A DNA stretch of 7,714 nucleotides, from NCBI GenBank assembly GCA_013695885.1, contig JACCZP010000132.1:1-7714 (forward strand), written 5' to 3'. The DNA comes from Thermoleophilaceae bacterium. Lineage in GTDB: Bacteria; Actinomycetota; Thermoleophilia; Solirubrobacterales; Thermoleophilaceae. Both the position numbers and the translations under genes were made by a program. Shown here in pieces: positions 1 to 6,664 of the stretch; the first letter of the stretch is position 1; each line of letters begins with the position of its first letter. The notes beneath the pieces are model-generated. The model saw only the letters and a program-made list of their open reading frames with translations, did not search any database and was not told the DNA's origin.

Positions 1-148
1 CCTCGGGGGGCGCGACGGCCTCGCTGGCCCACGTGAGGGCGGCGGGTAGGGCGATCAGCGCCAGCATGCTGCCAAGCACGAGCGCGAGCAGGCGTGCGCG
101 AGCGCCCGACCGCCCCGTGAACGCCCCCAAGCTGATTCGATGCCTCAT
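1..148 (-). CDS. N-terminus of an exported or membrane-anchored protein (partial)
   Basis: The complement reads from an ATG at 148 through 49 codons without a stop and leaves the window at base 1. The N-terminus is basic (MRHR, then several Arg up to residue 19). A hydrophobic stretch follows at about residues 20-37 (LLALVLGSMLALIALPAAL), and then a polar, Ala/Pro/Glu-rich segment. This is the layout of a Sec signal peptide or an N-terminal membrane anchor, with possible cleavage near the Ala-rich end of the hydrophobic stretch. A good Shine-Dalgarno sequence 7 nt upstream fixes the start. The gene diverges from the M16 peptidase gene, and the 111 bp between them must hold both promoters. Too little is visible to name a family, and the function is unknown. 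Confidence 0.7.
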   Translation of the reverse strand, partial: MRHRISLGAFTGRSGARARLLALVLGSMLALIALPAALTWASEAVAPPE

Positions 149-155
149 CCGTCGT

Positions 156-160
156 CCTCC
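156..160 (-). promoter_or_regulatory. Shine-Dalgarno site of the exported-protein gene
   Basis: GGAGG on the complement lies 7 nt before the ATG at 148. It is one of the few canonical ribosome binding sites in this window, and it supports both the start and the reality of the edge-truncated gene. Confidence 0.7.
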
Positions 161-231
161 ACCGTCGTTGCTCAAAGCAGTCTCCCGAGTCGATGCAGTC
201 TCGCAGTGCATCGGCCGGGCCACCAGGAGGC

Positions 232-259
232 TTGACCTCGGCTCGGTACCGTCTAGACG
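232..259 (+). promoter_or_regulatory. Candidate -35/-10 promoter for the M16 peptidase
   Basis: TTGACC (232-237) is followed after 16 nt by TAGACG (254-259). The -35 fits the primary sigma consensus well, while the -10 is weak. Transcription would start near 265-267, almost on the GTG codons at 260 and 269, so a leaderless message starting at the GTG at 269 is possible. An AGGAGG at 225-230 is about 29 nt from the first GTG, too far to act as its ribosome binding site. Inference from motif only. Confidence 0.3.
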
Positions 260-1507
260 GTGATCTCCGTGGAAGAGACCCGCGTACACAACGGGCTTCC
301 CCTCGTGCGGCTGGGGATGGAGGGCACCCGCTCGGTCACCCTGCTGGTGGCCTTCGACGCCGGGGCCCGCGCGGAGCGCCCCGAGGAGAACGGCATGGCC
401 CACTTCCTCGAGCACATGGTGTTCAAGGGCGGCGAGCGCTACGCGACCTACCGCGACGTGAACAACACCGCGGAGCGCCTCGGCGCGCAACTGAACGCCT
501 ACACCTCGCACGATCTCGTGGCCTTCCACGTGACCTGCCGGGCGGAGGCGGCGATGGAGGCCGCAGACCTGCTGACGGACTTCGTCGGCCGCTCGCACCT
601 GGACGCCGGCGAGCTCGAGCGAGAGCGCGGCGTGGTCATCCAGGAGATCGCCCGCTCCGACGACCAGCCGGCCAGCGTGGCCTCCAAGCTCATCGATCGC
701 GCGGCCTTCGGGGAGCATCCGCTGGGGCGCGCCGTCCTCGGCCCCGCCGACCATCTGCGCAGTTTCAGCCGCGATGATCTCGTGGCCTTCCGCGAGCGCC
801 GGTGGGCGCCCCAACGCGGTGGCGCCTTCGTGGCCGGCGACCTCTCGAGCGTCGACGTCGACGGCATCGGGGAGCTGTTCGGCCGCTTCCCGGCCCAGCC
901 CGACCCGCCGCCGGTCGAGGACGCGCCCGACTTCGAGCGCCAGGTGCTCGTCGAGCCCCGCGAGACGAACCAGTCGCACCTGCGCCTGTACTGGCGCCCG
1001 GGCGTCCGGCCCACGTCGGTGGCCGAGCGCGCCGCGCTCGCCGTCTACTCCACCCTGCTCGGCGGCTCGATGGGCTCGCGGTTGTTCGACGAGATCCGGG
1101 AGCAGCGCGGTCTCTGCTACGCGATACGGGCCTCCGCCTGGAGCCACACCGACACGCCGAACCTCGGCGTGGCGTCGGGCCTCGACTCGTCGAAGTGCCT
1201 CGAGGCCTACCGCCGGATCGGCGAGATCGTCACCGAGCTGTCCGAGGTCGGCCCCACCGAGGAGGAGGTCGAGCGGGCCCGCTCGTATGCAGCCGGCTCG
1301 CGCGTGCTCGCCCTCGAGGGCACGGGCGCGGTGGCGCGCTCCGCCGCCGCCCAGAAGGTCACCTTCGGCGAGGTCCGCTCGCCGGAGGAGATGGTCGGCG
1401 CACTCGACGCGGTCTCCTTCGAGGAGGTGCGCAGCGTGGCGCGCGACATCGCGGGGCCACCGGGGGTCGCGTGCGTGGGGCCGCACACGGCGGCGGAGTT
1501 CGAGTAG
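260..1507 (+). CDS. M16 family zinc metallopeptidase (processing peptidase-like)
   Basis: This 415-residue protein has the usual length of single-subunit bacterial M16 peptidases (mitochondrial processing peptidase beta/YmxG type). These enzymes cut peptides or presequences inside a two-domain clamshell. The inverted zinc motif HFLEH is at residues 48-52: His48 and His52 are zinc ligands and Glu51 is the catalytic base. Glu129 (in VVIQEI), 77 residues on, fits the third zinc ligand. The C-terminal M16 domain is present, with its conserved SRLFDEIREQRGLCY block at about 272-287 carrying the family Arg and Tyr. No signal peptide is seen, so it is probably cytoplasmic. A TAG lies in frame at 254-256, so the start is GTG 260 or GTG 269; neither has a close ribosome binding site. 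The gene converges on the sigma factor gene with 35 bp between stops. The substrate is unknown. Confidence 0.93.
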   Translation: MISVEETRVHNGLPLVRLGMEGTRSVTLLVAFDAGARAERPEENGMAHFLEHMVFKGGERYATYRDVNNTAERLGAQLNAYTSHDLVAFHVTCRAEAAMEAADLLTDFVGRSHLDAGELERERGVVIQEIARSDDQPASVASKLIDRAAFGEHPLGRAVLGPADHLRSFSRDDLVAFRERRWAPQRGGAFVAGDLSSVDVDGIGELFGRFPAQPDPPPVEDAPDFERQVLVEPRETNQSHLRLYWRPGVRPTSVAERAALAVYSTLLGGSMGSRLFDEIREQRGLCYAIRASAWSHTDTPNLGVASGLDSSKCLEAYRRIGEIVTELSEVGPTEEEVERARSYAAGSRVLALEGTGAVARSAAAQKVTFGEVRSPEEMVGALDAVSFEEVRSVARDIAGPPGVACVGPHTAAEFE

Positions 1508-1542
1508 GCCGAACGCCGCCGGACTCGATCTGCCGCCCGGGG

Positions 1543-2445
1543 CTAGGCCGCGTCCCGCAGGGCCGCGAGGTCCGCCTCCTCGGAGAGACGCTCGAGGGCG
1601 CGCTCCTCGATCTGGCGGACGCGCTCGGCGGAGATGCCGAGACGCTGGCCGGTCTCCCGCAGCGGGGTGGGCGCCGACCCGCCGAGCCCGTAGCGGAGCT
1701 CGACGACCTTGCGCTCCCCATCGGGTAGGGACTCGACCGCGGTCTTGACCGCCCGCTCGCCGAAGGACTCGACGACCTCCTGTCCGGGATCGGCGGCCGA
1801 CTGCGACGGCAGCAGGTCGCCCATGGCGGTCTCGCCGTCCTCGCCCACCGGCTGGTCGAGCGAAGCGAGCGGCCGCGCCGCAGCGCGGATCTCGGCCACC
1901 TCCTCGACCGGGATCTCGACCGCCTCGGAGATCTCCTCCTCGGTGGGGTCGCGCCCCAGCTTGGTGGCCAGCTCGCGCTCGAGCCGCGCGATCTTGCGCT
2001 CGCGCTGCCCGATGTGGACCGGGAGGCGGATCGTGCGCGAGGAGTTCTGCAGCCCGCGCTGTACCGCCTGGCGGATCCAGAGGGTGGCGTAGGTGGAGAA
2101 CTTGAATCCCCGTCGCCAGTCGAACTTCTCGGCGGCCCGGATGAGTCCGAGCATCCCCTCCTGGACCAGGTCCCCGAGGGGAAGCCCCTGCCCCTGGTAC
2201 TTCTTGGCCACCGAGACCACGAGACGAAGGTTGGAGTTGATCATCCGGTCCTTGGCCTGCATGTCGCCCTTCTCGATGCGCTGGGAGAGGTCGACCTCCT
2301 CGGCCGCGGTGAGCAGCGGATGCCGCCGCGCCTCGGCGAGGAAGAGCTGGAGGGAGTCGGCCGCCGGATCGGGGGCGTCCGCGTAGTAGACCGTCTCGCT
2401 TGTGTGCTTGGAGGCCGCGACCGCAGCCCGCTTCTTCGTTGCCAT
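1543..2445 (-). CDS. RNA polymerase sigma factor, sigma-70 family (primary-like, group 1/2)
   Basis: This 300-residue sigma factor directs RNA polymerase to -10/-35 promoters. Region 1.2 is at about 29-62 ([21 protein letters not shown]). Region 2 is at about 66-135 and includes the core-binding [21 protein letters not shown], the segment [21 protein letters not shown], and the -10 melting/recognition segment [16 protein letters not shown]. Region 3 is at about 140-220, and region 4 follows with its -35 helix-turn-helix at about 262-288 ([12 protein letters not shown]). The long acidic region 1.1 of housekeeping SigA/RpoD is absent, so this may be a group 2 (SigB/HrdB-paralogue) factor; many actinobacterial primary factors have variable N-termini, so the class is not certain. 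Oddity: the first Trp of the usual TWWIRQA is Leu122. An AAGGGA site 8 nt upstream supports the ATG. It lies downstream of the ArsR gene on the same strand, 158 bp away. Confidence 0.93.
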   Translation of the reverse strand: MATKKRAAVAASKHTSETVYYADAPDPAADSLQLFLAEARRHPLLTAAEEVDLSQRIEKGDMQAKDRMINSNLRLVVSVAKKYQGQGLPLGDLVQEGMLGLIRAAEKFDWRRGFKFSTYATLWIRQAVQRGLQNSSRTIRLPVHIGQRERKIARLERELATKLGRDPTEEEISEAVEIPVEEVAEIRAAARPLASLDQPVGEDGETAMGDLLPSQSAADPGQEVVESFGERAVKTAVESLPDGERKVVELRYGLGGSAPTPLRETGQRLGISAERVRQIEERALERLSEEADLAALRDAA

Positions 2446-2453
2446 TAGGGCAT

Positions 2454-2459
2454 TCCCTT
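2454..2459 (-). promoter_or_regulatory. Ribosome binding site of the sigma factor gene
   Basis: AAGGGA on the complement lies 8 nt before the ATG at 2445. It fixes the start of the sigma factor. Confidence 0.55.
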
Positions 2460-2460
2460 A

Positions 2461-2490
2461 CTTCGATAGTTCTATTGCCGTCGAAGCATA
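2461..2490 (-). promoter_or_regulatory. Operator-like inverted repeat over a candidate -10 of the sigma gene
   Basis: CTTCGA (2461-2466) and TCGAAG (2481-2486) form a perfect 6-bp inverted repeat around a 14-nt spacer, which itself contains ATAGTTCTAT, a smaller inverted repeat (2466-2475). On the complement, the -10-like TATGCT (2485-2490) overlaps one arm. No convincing -35 is seen 16-18 nt upstream. This is the most AT-rich patch in the window, which fits a promoter. Whether it is an operator, a leader hairpin or chance cannot be told from sequence alone. Confidence 0.3.
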
Positions 2491-2570
2491 CACACCGGAC
2501 CGAGTGGCGGCGTGCCCGCTTTCATGTGTGCTTCCCCGGACCCGACTGTTGGCTATACCCGCCGCCCGGT

Positions 2571-2585
2571 GGGGGACTAACCCCC
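2571..2585. other. Small G/C hairpin between the ArsR and sigma genes
   Basis: GGGGG and CCCCC arms flank the 5-nt loop ACTAA. It lies 18 nt beyond the stop of the ArsR gene, so it could slow or end that transcript, but no U-tract follows on either strand and it is not a standard intrinsic terminator. A -10-like TATAGC on the complement (2552-2557, within GGCTATACCC) lies just beyond it and could start a longer sigma-gene leader. Both readings are weak. Confidence 0.2.
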
Positions 2586-2603
2586 TGAACCCGCGGGAGC
2601 GAC

Positions 2604-2966
2604 TCAGGCTGCGGCGCGCGCTGCCCCGAGAACCGAGGCGAGGAGGCCGGGAAGGCGCTCCTCGAGGTCATCCTCGCGGAGCGAGACGAGCCGTTGTGTG
2701 CCACTCATCCGCGTTCGGGTGACTCCGGCCTCGCGCAGCACCTTGAGGTGATGCGAGAGCGTCGACTTCGACACGCCGACGCTCAGGCCGTTGCAACATC
2801 GGCCCTCGTCGGACGCGGCGAGGTTGCGGACGATGCGCAGCCGAATCGGATCGCTGAGCGCATGGAGCACGTCCGTGAGCTCTATCTCCTCCGGAAGCGG
2901 ATGCCGGACCATCCTCATGTCCGGGCCATCCGGTTGTTCGACCAAGAGCGAACCACCAGTGTTCAC
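2604..2966 (-). CDS. ArsR-family winged helix-turn-helix transcriptional regulator
   Basis: This 120-residue protein has the compact ArsR/SmtB fold. The opening helix is ELTDVLHALSDPIRLRIVRNL (about 29-49), and the recognition helix-turn-helix VSKSTLSHHLKVLREAG is at about 65-81. The basic wing is TRTRMSGTQRLVSLREDDLEERLPG (about 83-107). Such proteins are dimeric repressors that often release DNA on binding metal or another signal. The classic ELCVCDL metal box is missing; in its place is GRCCNGL with adjacent Cys57-Cys58, so a thiol or metal response is possible but unproven. The frame opens with GTG 2966, which has no ribosome binding site. ATG 2918 or 2912 (residues 17 and 19) may be the true start, because the conserved fold begins shortly after them. 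It sits 66 bp after the GT-C gene on the same strand. Its target is unknown. Confidence 0.88.
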   Translation of the reverse strand: MNTGGSLLVEQPDGPDMRMVRHPLPEEIELTDVLHALSDPIRLRIVRNLAASDEGRCCNGLSVGVSKSTLSHHLKVLREAGVTRTRMSGTQRLVSLREDDLEERLPGLLASVLGAARAAA

Positions 2967-3032
2967 GAGAGTAGCGCGGGCCCCGTCGGAGCCGAGAGCG
3001 TTCGTGCGCGGCGTGCCGTCCCGGCGCGACGC

Positions 3033-4622
3033 TCACCCGCAGCGCGCGTACACGGCCCAGCGATCGTTCTCCGCCACCCGCTCGAACCCCGCGAGCGGGT
3101 AGTTCGACCACCACTTGCGGGCGGAGCGCTGCGAGACGCCCGACGTCGACCGCGCGGCGTCGGGCTCGAAGTTGAAGAAGTCCGAGATCACCAGCACCCC
3201 GCGCGTGGGCGGTGCCGTCTGGTTGATCGACGCCTCGAACGCATCCTTGCCGAGCCCGGTGTGGAAGCGCACGACCGGAATCGTCGAGTGGGTGGGCAGG
3301 GTTATCCGCCCGCAGCTTCCGAGGAGGGCGACGACCTCGGGGCGCTCGAGGATCTCCTCGAGCTGGAGGTGCTGCTCGCGGACGAAGACCGCCTGGGCAT
3401 TCAGCTTCGCGAGGTCTCGGGCGTAAGACGGCGTCCGGAACGCCACGAGCGCGAGGGCGAGCACGGCGAGGGCGATCGCGGCACCGCGCACGCGCCGGTC
3501 GCGAGCCAGCGTCCACCCCACCAGCGCCGCGGCCACGCACAGGTTGAAGATGAGCGACGGGATGAGCAGGTACCGCGGTATGACCGACAGGCCGACGGCG
3601 GCGATGGCGAGGAACACGGCCATGCCGACGAGCGCGAGCGCCAGCGGAAGCGCCGCCCGTCGGCGCAGGAGCACGAGGGCGAGCACCCCACCGAGGCCGC
3701 CGGCGACCACGTTGACGATCTTCTCGTTGCCCCCGAGGAAGTCGGGCAGGAGCAGGAGGGCCTCGAGTGGCGAGCGCTGGCGGCCGAACTGGCCTGCGAC
3801 CTCGCGTGTGGAGGTGAGCGAGTAGAGCGGGTCGCCGGTCACCACGAGGTCCGCGAGCGCCCAGCCGATCGGAGCGGCCGCCGCCATCAGCCCGTAGCGG
3901 ACGAAGCCACGGACCCCGACGGCCGGGGTGAGCCACAGCACGTAGAGACCGGCGAGCACCCACGCCTCCGGGCGCAGCAGGCCGGCCAGCCCGAGGAGCG
4001 CAAGCACGGACCCTCCCCGCCGCGGCCGCGAGAGCTCGAGCACCGCCGCCCCGAACACGAGCGCGAGGAACGGCACGTCGACCATGGCCCGCAGCGTGAA
4101 GAGCTCGAGGTCGACGCGGGTGAGGAGCACCGCCACGGCCACGACGGCCACGAGCGTGCCGAGCAGCATCTGGGCGAAGCGGAAGAGCAGCGCCAGCAGC
4201 GCGAGGTGGAACCCGAGGGCCAGGAAGACCAGCGTGCGGTCGGCGGCGCCCCCGAGCGGGGAGAGCAGCGCCGCGAACAGCGTGGCCAGAGGGTGCGGGG
4301 TGGGCGTGCGGAAGACGTCGTAGTCGGGCAGACGCCCCGAGGCCAGCTCCTGTCCCCAGATCAGCGTGTAGTAGGAGTCGTAGTTCGGGAAGGTGGCGCG
4401 GCCGATGAACACGGCCACGGCCCCGAGCGCGGCGACGGCCACCACGGCGAGTGCCGCCCGGGGGGTCGCGAGGGCCTCCGCGCGCGCGGCCAGGCGTGCG
4501 CCGCGCGAGGAGCGCTCGGCGCGAGCCGGCGGCGCCGCGGGCGGGCGGGTCGTGCCCGGGTCGGGAGAGGTGACCGCTGGGTTCACGGAGAGAAGGCGCT
4601 CGGGTGGCGGGCGAGCGGGCAC
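3033..4622 (-). CDS. GT-C-like multi-pass membrane glycosyltransferase
   Basis: This 529-residue polytopic membrane protein has a Pro/Ala/Arg-rich cytoplasmic N-terminus (about 1-50), a first helix at about 56-73, and many further Leu/Val/Ala-rich helices up to about residue 395. A soluble C-terminal domain of about 130 residues follows. The first extracytoplasmic loop carries FPNYDSYY (78-85); its Asp82 is the likely catalytic or binding Asp expected in the first loop of GT-C enzymes. GT-C enzymes take a sugar from a polyprenyl-phosphate donor and transfer it on the outer face of the membrane; acceptor and sugar cannot be read from sequence. It is read divergently from a GT2 gene of the type that makes such donors. 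The conserved blocks RPEAWVL and TGDPLYSLT recur in the protein starting at 6825. The start is GTG 4622 or GTG 4586; neither has a ribosome binding site. Confidence 0.82.
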   Translation of the reverse strand: MPARPPPERLLSVNPAVTSPDPGTTRPPAAPPARAERSSRGARLAARAEALATPRAALAVVAVAALGAVAVFIGRATFPNYDSYYTLIWGQELASGRLPDYDVFRTPTPHPLATLFAALLSPLGGAADRTLVFLALGFHLALLALLFRFAQMLLGTLVAVVAVAVLLTRVDLELFTLRAMVDVPFLALVFGAAVLELSRPRRGGSVLALLGLAGLLRPEAWVLAGLYVLWLTPAVGVRGFVRYGLMAAAAPIGWALADLVVTGDPLYSLTSTREVAGQFGRQRSPLEALLLLPDFLGGNEKIVNVVAGGLGGVLALVLLRRRAALPLALALVGMAVFLAIAAVGLSVIPRYLLIPSLIFNLCVAAALVGWTLARDRRVRGAAIALAVLALALVAFRTPSYARDLAKLNAQAVFVREQHLQLEEILERPEVVALLGSCGRITLPTHSTIPVVRFHTGLGKDAFEASINQTAPPTRGVLVISDFFNFEPDAARSTSGVSQRSARKWWSNYPLAGFERVAENDRWAVYARCG

Positions 4623-4651
4623 ACCGGAGGGGCCCGATCACAGCGGCGGCG

Positions 4652-4666
4652 GGCTCACGGTGAGCC
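4652..4666. promoter_or_regulatory. Perfect palindrome between divergent GT-C and GT2 genes
   Basis: GGCTCAC and GTGAGCC form 7-bp perfect arms around a single G. The site lies between the candidate -10 (4680-4688) and the start codon of the GT-C gene at 4622, where a dimeric repressor could block it. The nearby ArsR product is a possible but unproven binder. It could also fold in the leader RNA. Confidence 0.35.
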
Positions 4667-6664
4667 GACGCGGGCGGTCAGCGTACCAGCGGGACCAGGC
4701 GTCCGGACGGCCTCGGAGGGGGTTGAGAGGGCACGTGCGACGGGGCTTCTGGCGCCGCGACGCCCGCCGCCCCAGTCGCTAGCCTCCGGCGCTCCGCGAT
4801 GAAGCTGATCATCCAGATTCCCTGCAAGGACGAGGAAGAGCAGCTTCCCGCCACCCTCGCCGACCTTCCCCGCGAGCTGCCGGGGGTCGACGAGGTCGAA
4901 TGGCTCGTGATCGACGACGGCTCGACCGACCGCACGATCGAGGTAGCCCGTGATCACGGGGTCGACCACATCGTGCGGCTCACCAACAACAAGGGCCTGT
5001 CCGCCGGGTTCCAGGCCGGGCTCGACGCCTGTCTCAAGCTCGGCGCCGACGTGGTCGTGAACACCGACGCCGACAACCAGTACTACGGCGGCGACGTCGA
5101 CAAGCTGATCGAGCCGGTGCTGGCCGGACGCGCGGACATGGTCATCGGCGACCGCGACGTGGCCAACCATCCCGAGTTCGCTCCGCTCAAGAAGCGCCTC
5201 CAGCACCTGGGCAGCGCGGTGGTGCGCCGCGCCTCGAGCACCGACGTGCCCGACACAACCTCGGGCTTCCGCGCGTACAACCGCGAGGCCGCGCTCCAGC
5301 TCCAGGTGGTCGGCAAGTACACCTACACGCTCGAGTCGATCATCCAGGCCGGACGCCAGCTCGTGGCCATCGACCACGTGCCGATTCGGGTGAACCCGAA
5401 GACCCGCGACTCGCGCCTCTTCGCCTCGATGGGGTCGTACGTGCGGCGCAACGCGGTCGCCATCTTCCGCGTCTACGCGATGTACGAGCCGCTGCGCGTG
5501 TTCATGACCGCGGCGGCCGTGGTGGGGATCTTCGCCGGTGCGATCTTCGTCCGCTTCCTCTACTTCTACTTCGGCGGCGAGGGCGCGGGGCACGTGCAGT
5601 CGCTCATCCTCGGCGCGGTGCTCATCAACGTCGCGGCGGTCCTGGCCGCGCTCGGGGTGATGGGCGATCTCCTCGCGGGCATCCGCAACTTCCAGCAGCG
5701 TACGCTCGAGCGGGTGCGGCGCGTCGAGCTCCAGCTCGATGCGGCGGACCTTCTCGAACGTGCGCTGGGCGATGACGCGCTGGCTGTAGAGCCCGTCGCC
5801 GAGGATGCCCAGCGCGCCGAGCACGACCGCGGCGTTGAAGAGCACCGCGCCGAAGATCAGCGACTGCACGTGGCCCGCGCCGTCACCGGAGAGGTAGGCG
5901 ACCAGGAAGCGTGTGAAGGGGATCAGCGACAGCACGAACGTCGCGAAGGCGAAGATCGAGAAGACCTTCAGCGGCTCGTACTGCGCGTAGATGCGCGTGA
6001 TCGCGACGGCGTTGCGGCGCACGTAGGCGCCCATCGACGGGAACAGCTTGGACTCGCGCGTCTTCTCGTTCGTCCGGATCGGAACGTGGGTGGTGGCGAC
6101 GAGCAGCTTGCCGGCCTGGATGATCGTCTCGAGCGTGTAGGTGTACTTCGAGACGACGGCCATCTGGAGTGCCGCCTCGCGGTTGTAGGCGCGAAAGCCG
6201 GAGGTCGTGTCGGGCACGTCGGTGCCCGAGGCGGCGCGCACGACGCCCGAGCCGAGCTTCTGCAGGCGCTTCTTCAGGGGGGAGAAGTGCTCGATCTTGT
6301 CCGTCTCGCGGTCGCCGACGACCATGTCGGCGCGGCCGGCGACGATCGGCTCGACCAGCGTCGGGATGTCCAGCGCGGAGTACTGGTTGTCGGCGTCGGT
6401 GTTGACGACGACGTCCGCGCCGAGCTTGAGGCAGGCGTCCAGCCCGGCCTGGAAGCCGACGGCCAGCCCCTTGTTGTTCGTGAGCTTGACGATGTGGTCG
6501 ACGCCGTTCTCGCGGGCGACCGCGATCGTGCGGTCCGTCGAGCCGTCGTCGATGATGAGCCACTCGACCACGTCGAAGCCGGCGACCGCGCGCGGAAGAT
6601 CCCCCAGGGTGGCGGGAAGCTGCTCCTCTTCGTCGAAGCACGGGATCTGGATGATGAGCTTCAT
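4655..6664 (-). CDS. Second GT2 glycosyltransferase, GtrB/DPMS-like, mirror twin of the first
   Basis: The credible gene is 6664 down to 5732 (311 codons). The frame then continues antisense through the first GT2 gene to a TGA at 4655-4657, giving a nominal 669 residues. It has the same plan as its twin: MKLIIQIPC start, IDDGSTD (38-44), DAD (Asp90-Asp92), TSGFRAYNREA, and two helices near 234-258 and 266-290. All catalytic motifs are intact, and my hand count gives about 71% identity with no gap over 311 residues; most changes fall in the membrane segments. It therefore looks functional and under purifying selection rather than decayed. Codon choice differs from the twin (ACG and GTC favoured here). 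The frame is open upstream to 6862, but the twin's start supports ATG 6664. No ribosome binding site precedes it; the sense strand has CCTCC there. It diverges from the second GT-C gene, mirroring the left-hand pair. Confidence 0.8.
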   Translation of the reverse strand: MKLIIQIPCFDEEEQLPATLGDLPRAVAGFDVVEWLIIDDGSTDRTIAVARENGVDHIVKLTNNKGLAVGFQAGLDACLKLGADVVVNTDADNQYSALDIPTLVEPIVAGRADMVVGDRETDKIEHFSPLKKRLQKLGSGVVRAASGTDVPDTTSGFRAYNREAALQMAVVSKYTYTLETIIQAGKLLVATTHVPIRTNEKTRESKLFPSMGAYVRRNAVAITRIYAQYEPLKVFSIFAFATFVLSLIPFTRFLVAYLSGDGAGHVQSLIFGAVLFNAAVVLGALGILGDGLYSQRVIAQRTFEKVRRIELELDAPHPLERTLLEVADAREEIAHHPERGQDRRDVDEHRAEDERLHVPRALAAEVEVEEADEDRTGEDPHHGRRGHEHAQRLVHRVDAEDGDRVAPHVRPHRGEEARVAGLRVHPNRHVVDGHELASGLDDRLERVGVLADHLELERGLAVVRAEARGCVGHVGARGAAHHRAAQVLEALLERSELGMVGHVAVADDHVRASGQHRLDQLVDVAAVVLVVGVGVHDHVGAELETGVEPGLEPGGQALVVGEPHDVVDPVITGYLDRAVGRAVVDHEPFDLVDPRQLAGKVGEGGGKLLFLVLAGNLDDQLHRGAPEASDWGGGRRGARSPVARALSTPSEAVRTPGPAGTLTARVGSP
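4680..4688 (-). promoter_or_regulatory. Candidate extended -10 of the GT-C gene
   Basis: The complement reads TGGTACGCT, a TGn extension plus a TANNNT-type -10. No clear -35 is seen, which an extended -10 can tolerate. Transcription would begin near 4673, about 50 nt before the GTG at 4622. Motif-based inference only. Confidence 0.3.
4780..4785 (+). promoter_or_regulatory. Candidate -10 box of the first GT2 gene
   Basis: TAGCCT ends 13 nt before the ATG at 4799, so the transcript would start about 7 nt from the start codon, giving a near-leaderless message. No Shine-Dalgarno site precedes this ATG, which agrees. The -35 region holds only a GAC-containing GCGACG near 4757-4762. Confidence 0.35.
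4799..6664. repeat. Gene-scale imperfect inverted repeat (two GT2 genes, tail to tail)
   Basis: The two arms are 4799-5731 and the complement of 6664-5732. Their start codons are exactly symmetric about 5731.5 (933 nt each), and the arms align without a gap at the protein level at about 71% identity. In the 36 nt nearest the centre I count 8 mismatches. The mirror extends in gene order and family to the flanking GT-C genes, but the intergenic spacers (176 and 160 nt) show no obvious similarity. The arms are too diverged to be a recent fold-back copy of one locus. Confidence 0.85.

Noticed and set aside
193..777. Several long open frames (also 774-1748, 802-1728, 1359-1721) overlapping the M16 and sigma genes
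   Set aside because: They are Arg/Pro/Ala-rich shadows of genes with clear catalytic or binding motifs, common in GC-rich DNA, and have no recognisable domain.
1508..1542. Bidirectional terminator between the convergent M16 and sigma genes
   Set aside because: The 35-nt gap is GC-rich, but I see no stable stem and no T-tract.
2571..2585. Intrinsic terminator for the ArsR gene
   Set aside because: The stem is short and no U-tract follows on either strand.
2668..4641. A 657-codon minus-strand frame over the GT-C gene in another frame
   Set aside because: Its product is Arg/Pro/Ala-rich with no membrane pattern, while the overlapping 529-residue frame gives clean helices and a homologue at 6825.
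2694..4802. A 702-codon plus-strand frame opposite the ArsR and GT-C genes
   Set aside because: It is the antisense of two convincing genes, rich in Arg/Glu/His/Gly repeats of no family, and is kept open by the lack of TTA, CTA and TCA codons.
4799..6664. Insertion sequence or transposon with long inverted ends
   Set aside because: The inverted arms are glycosyltransferase genes, no transposase is present, and no target-site duplication was seen at the arm ends.
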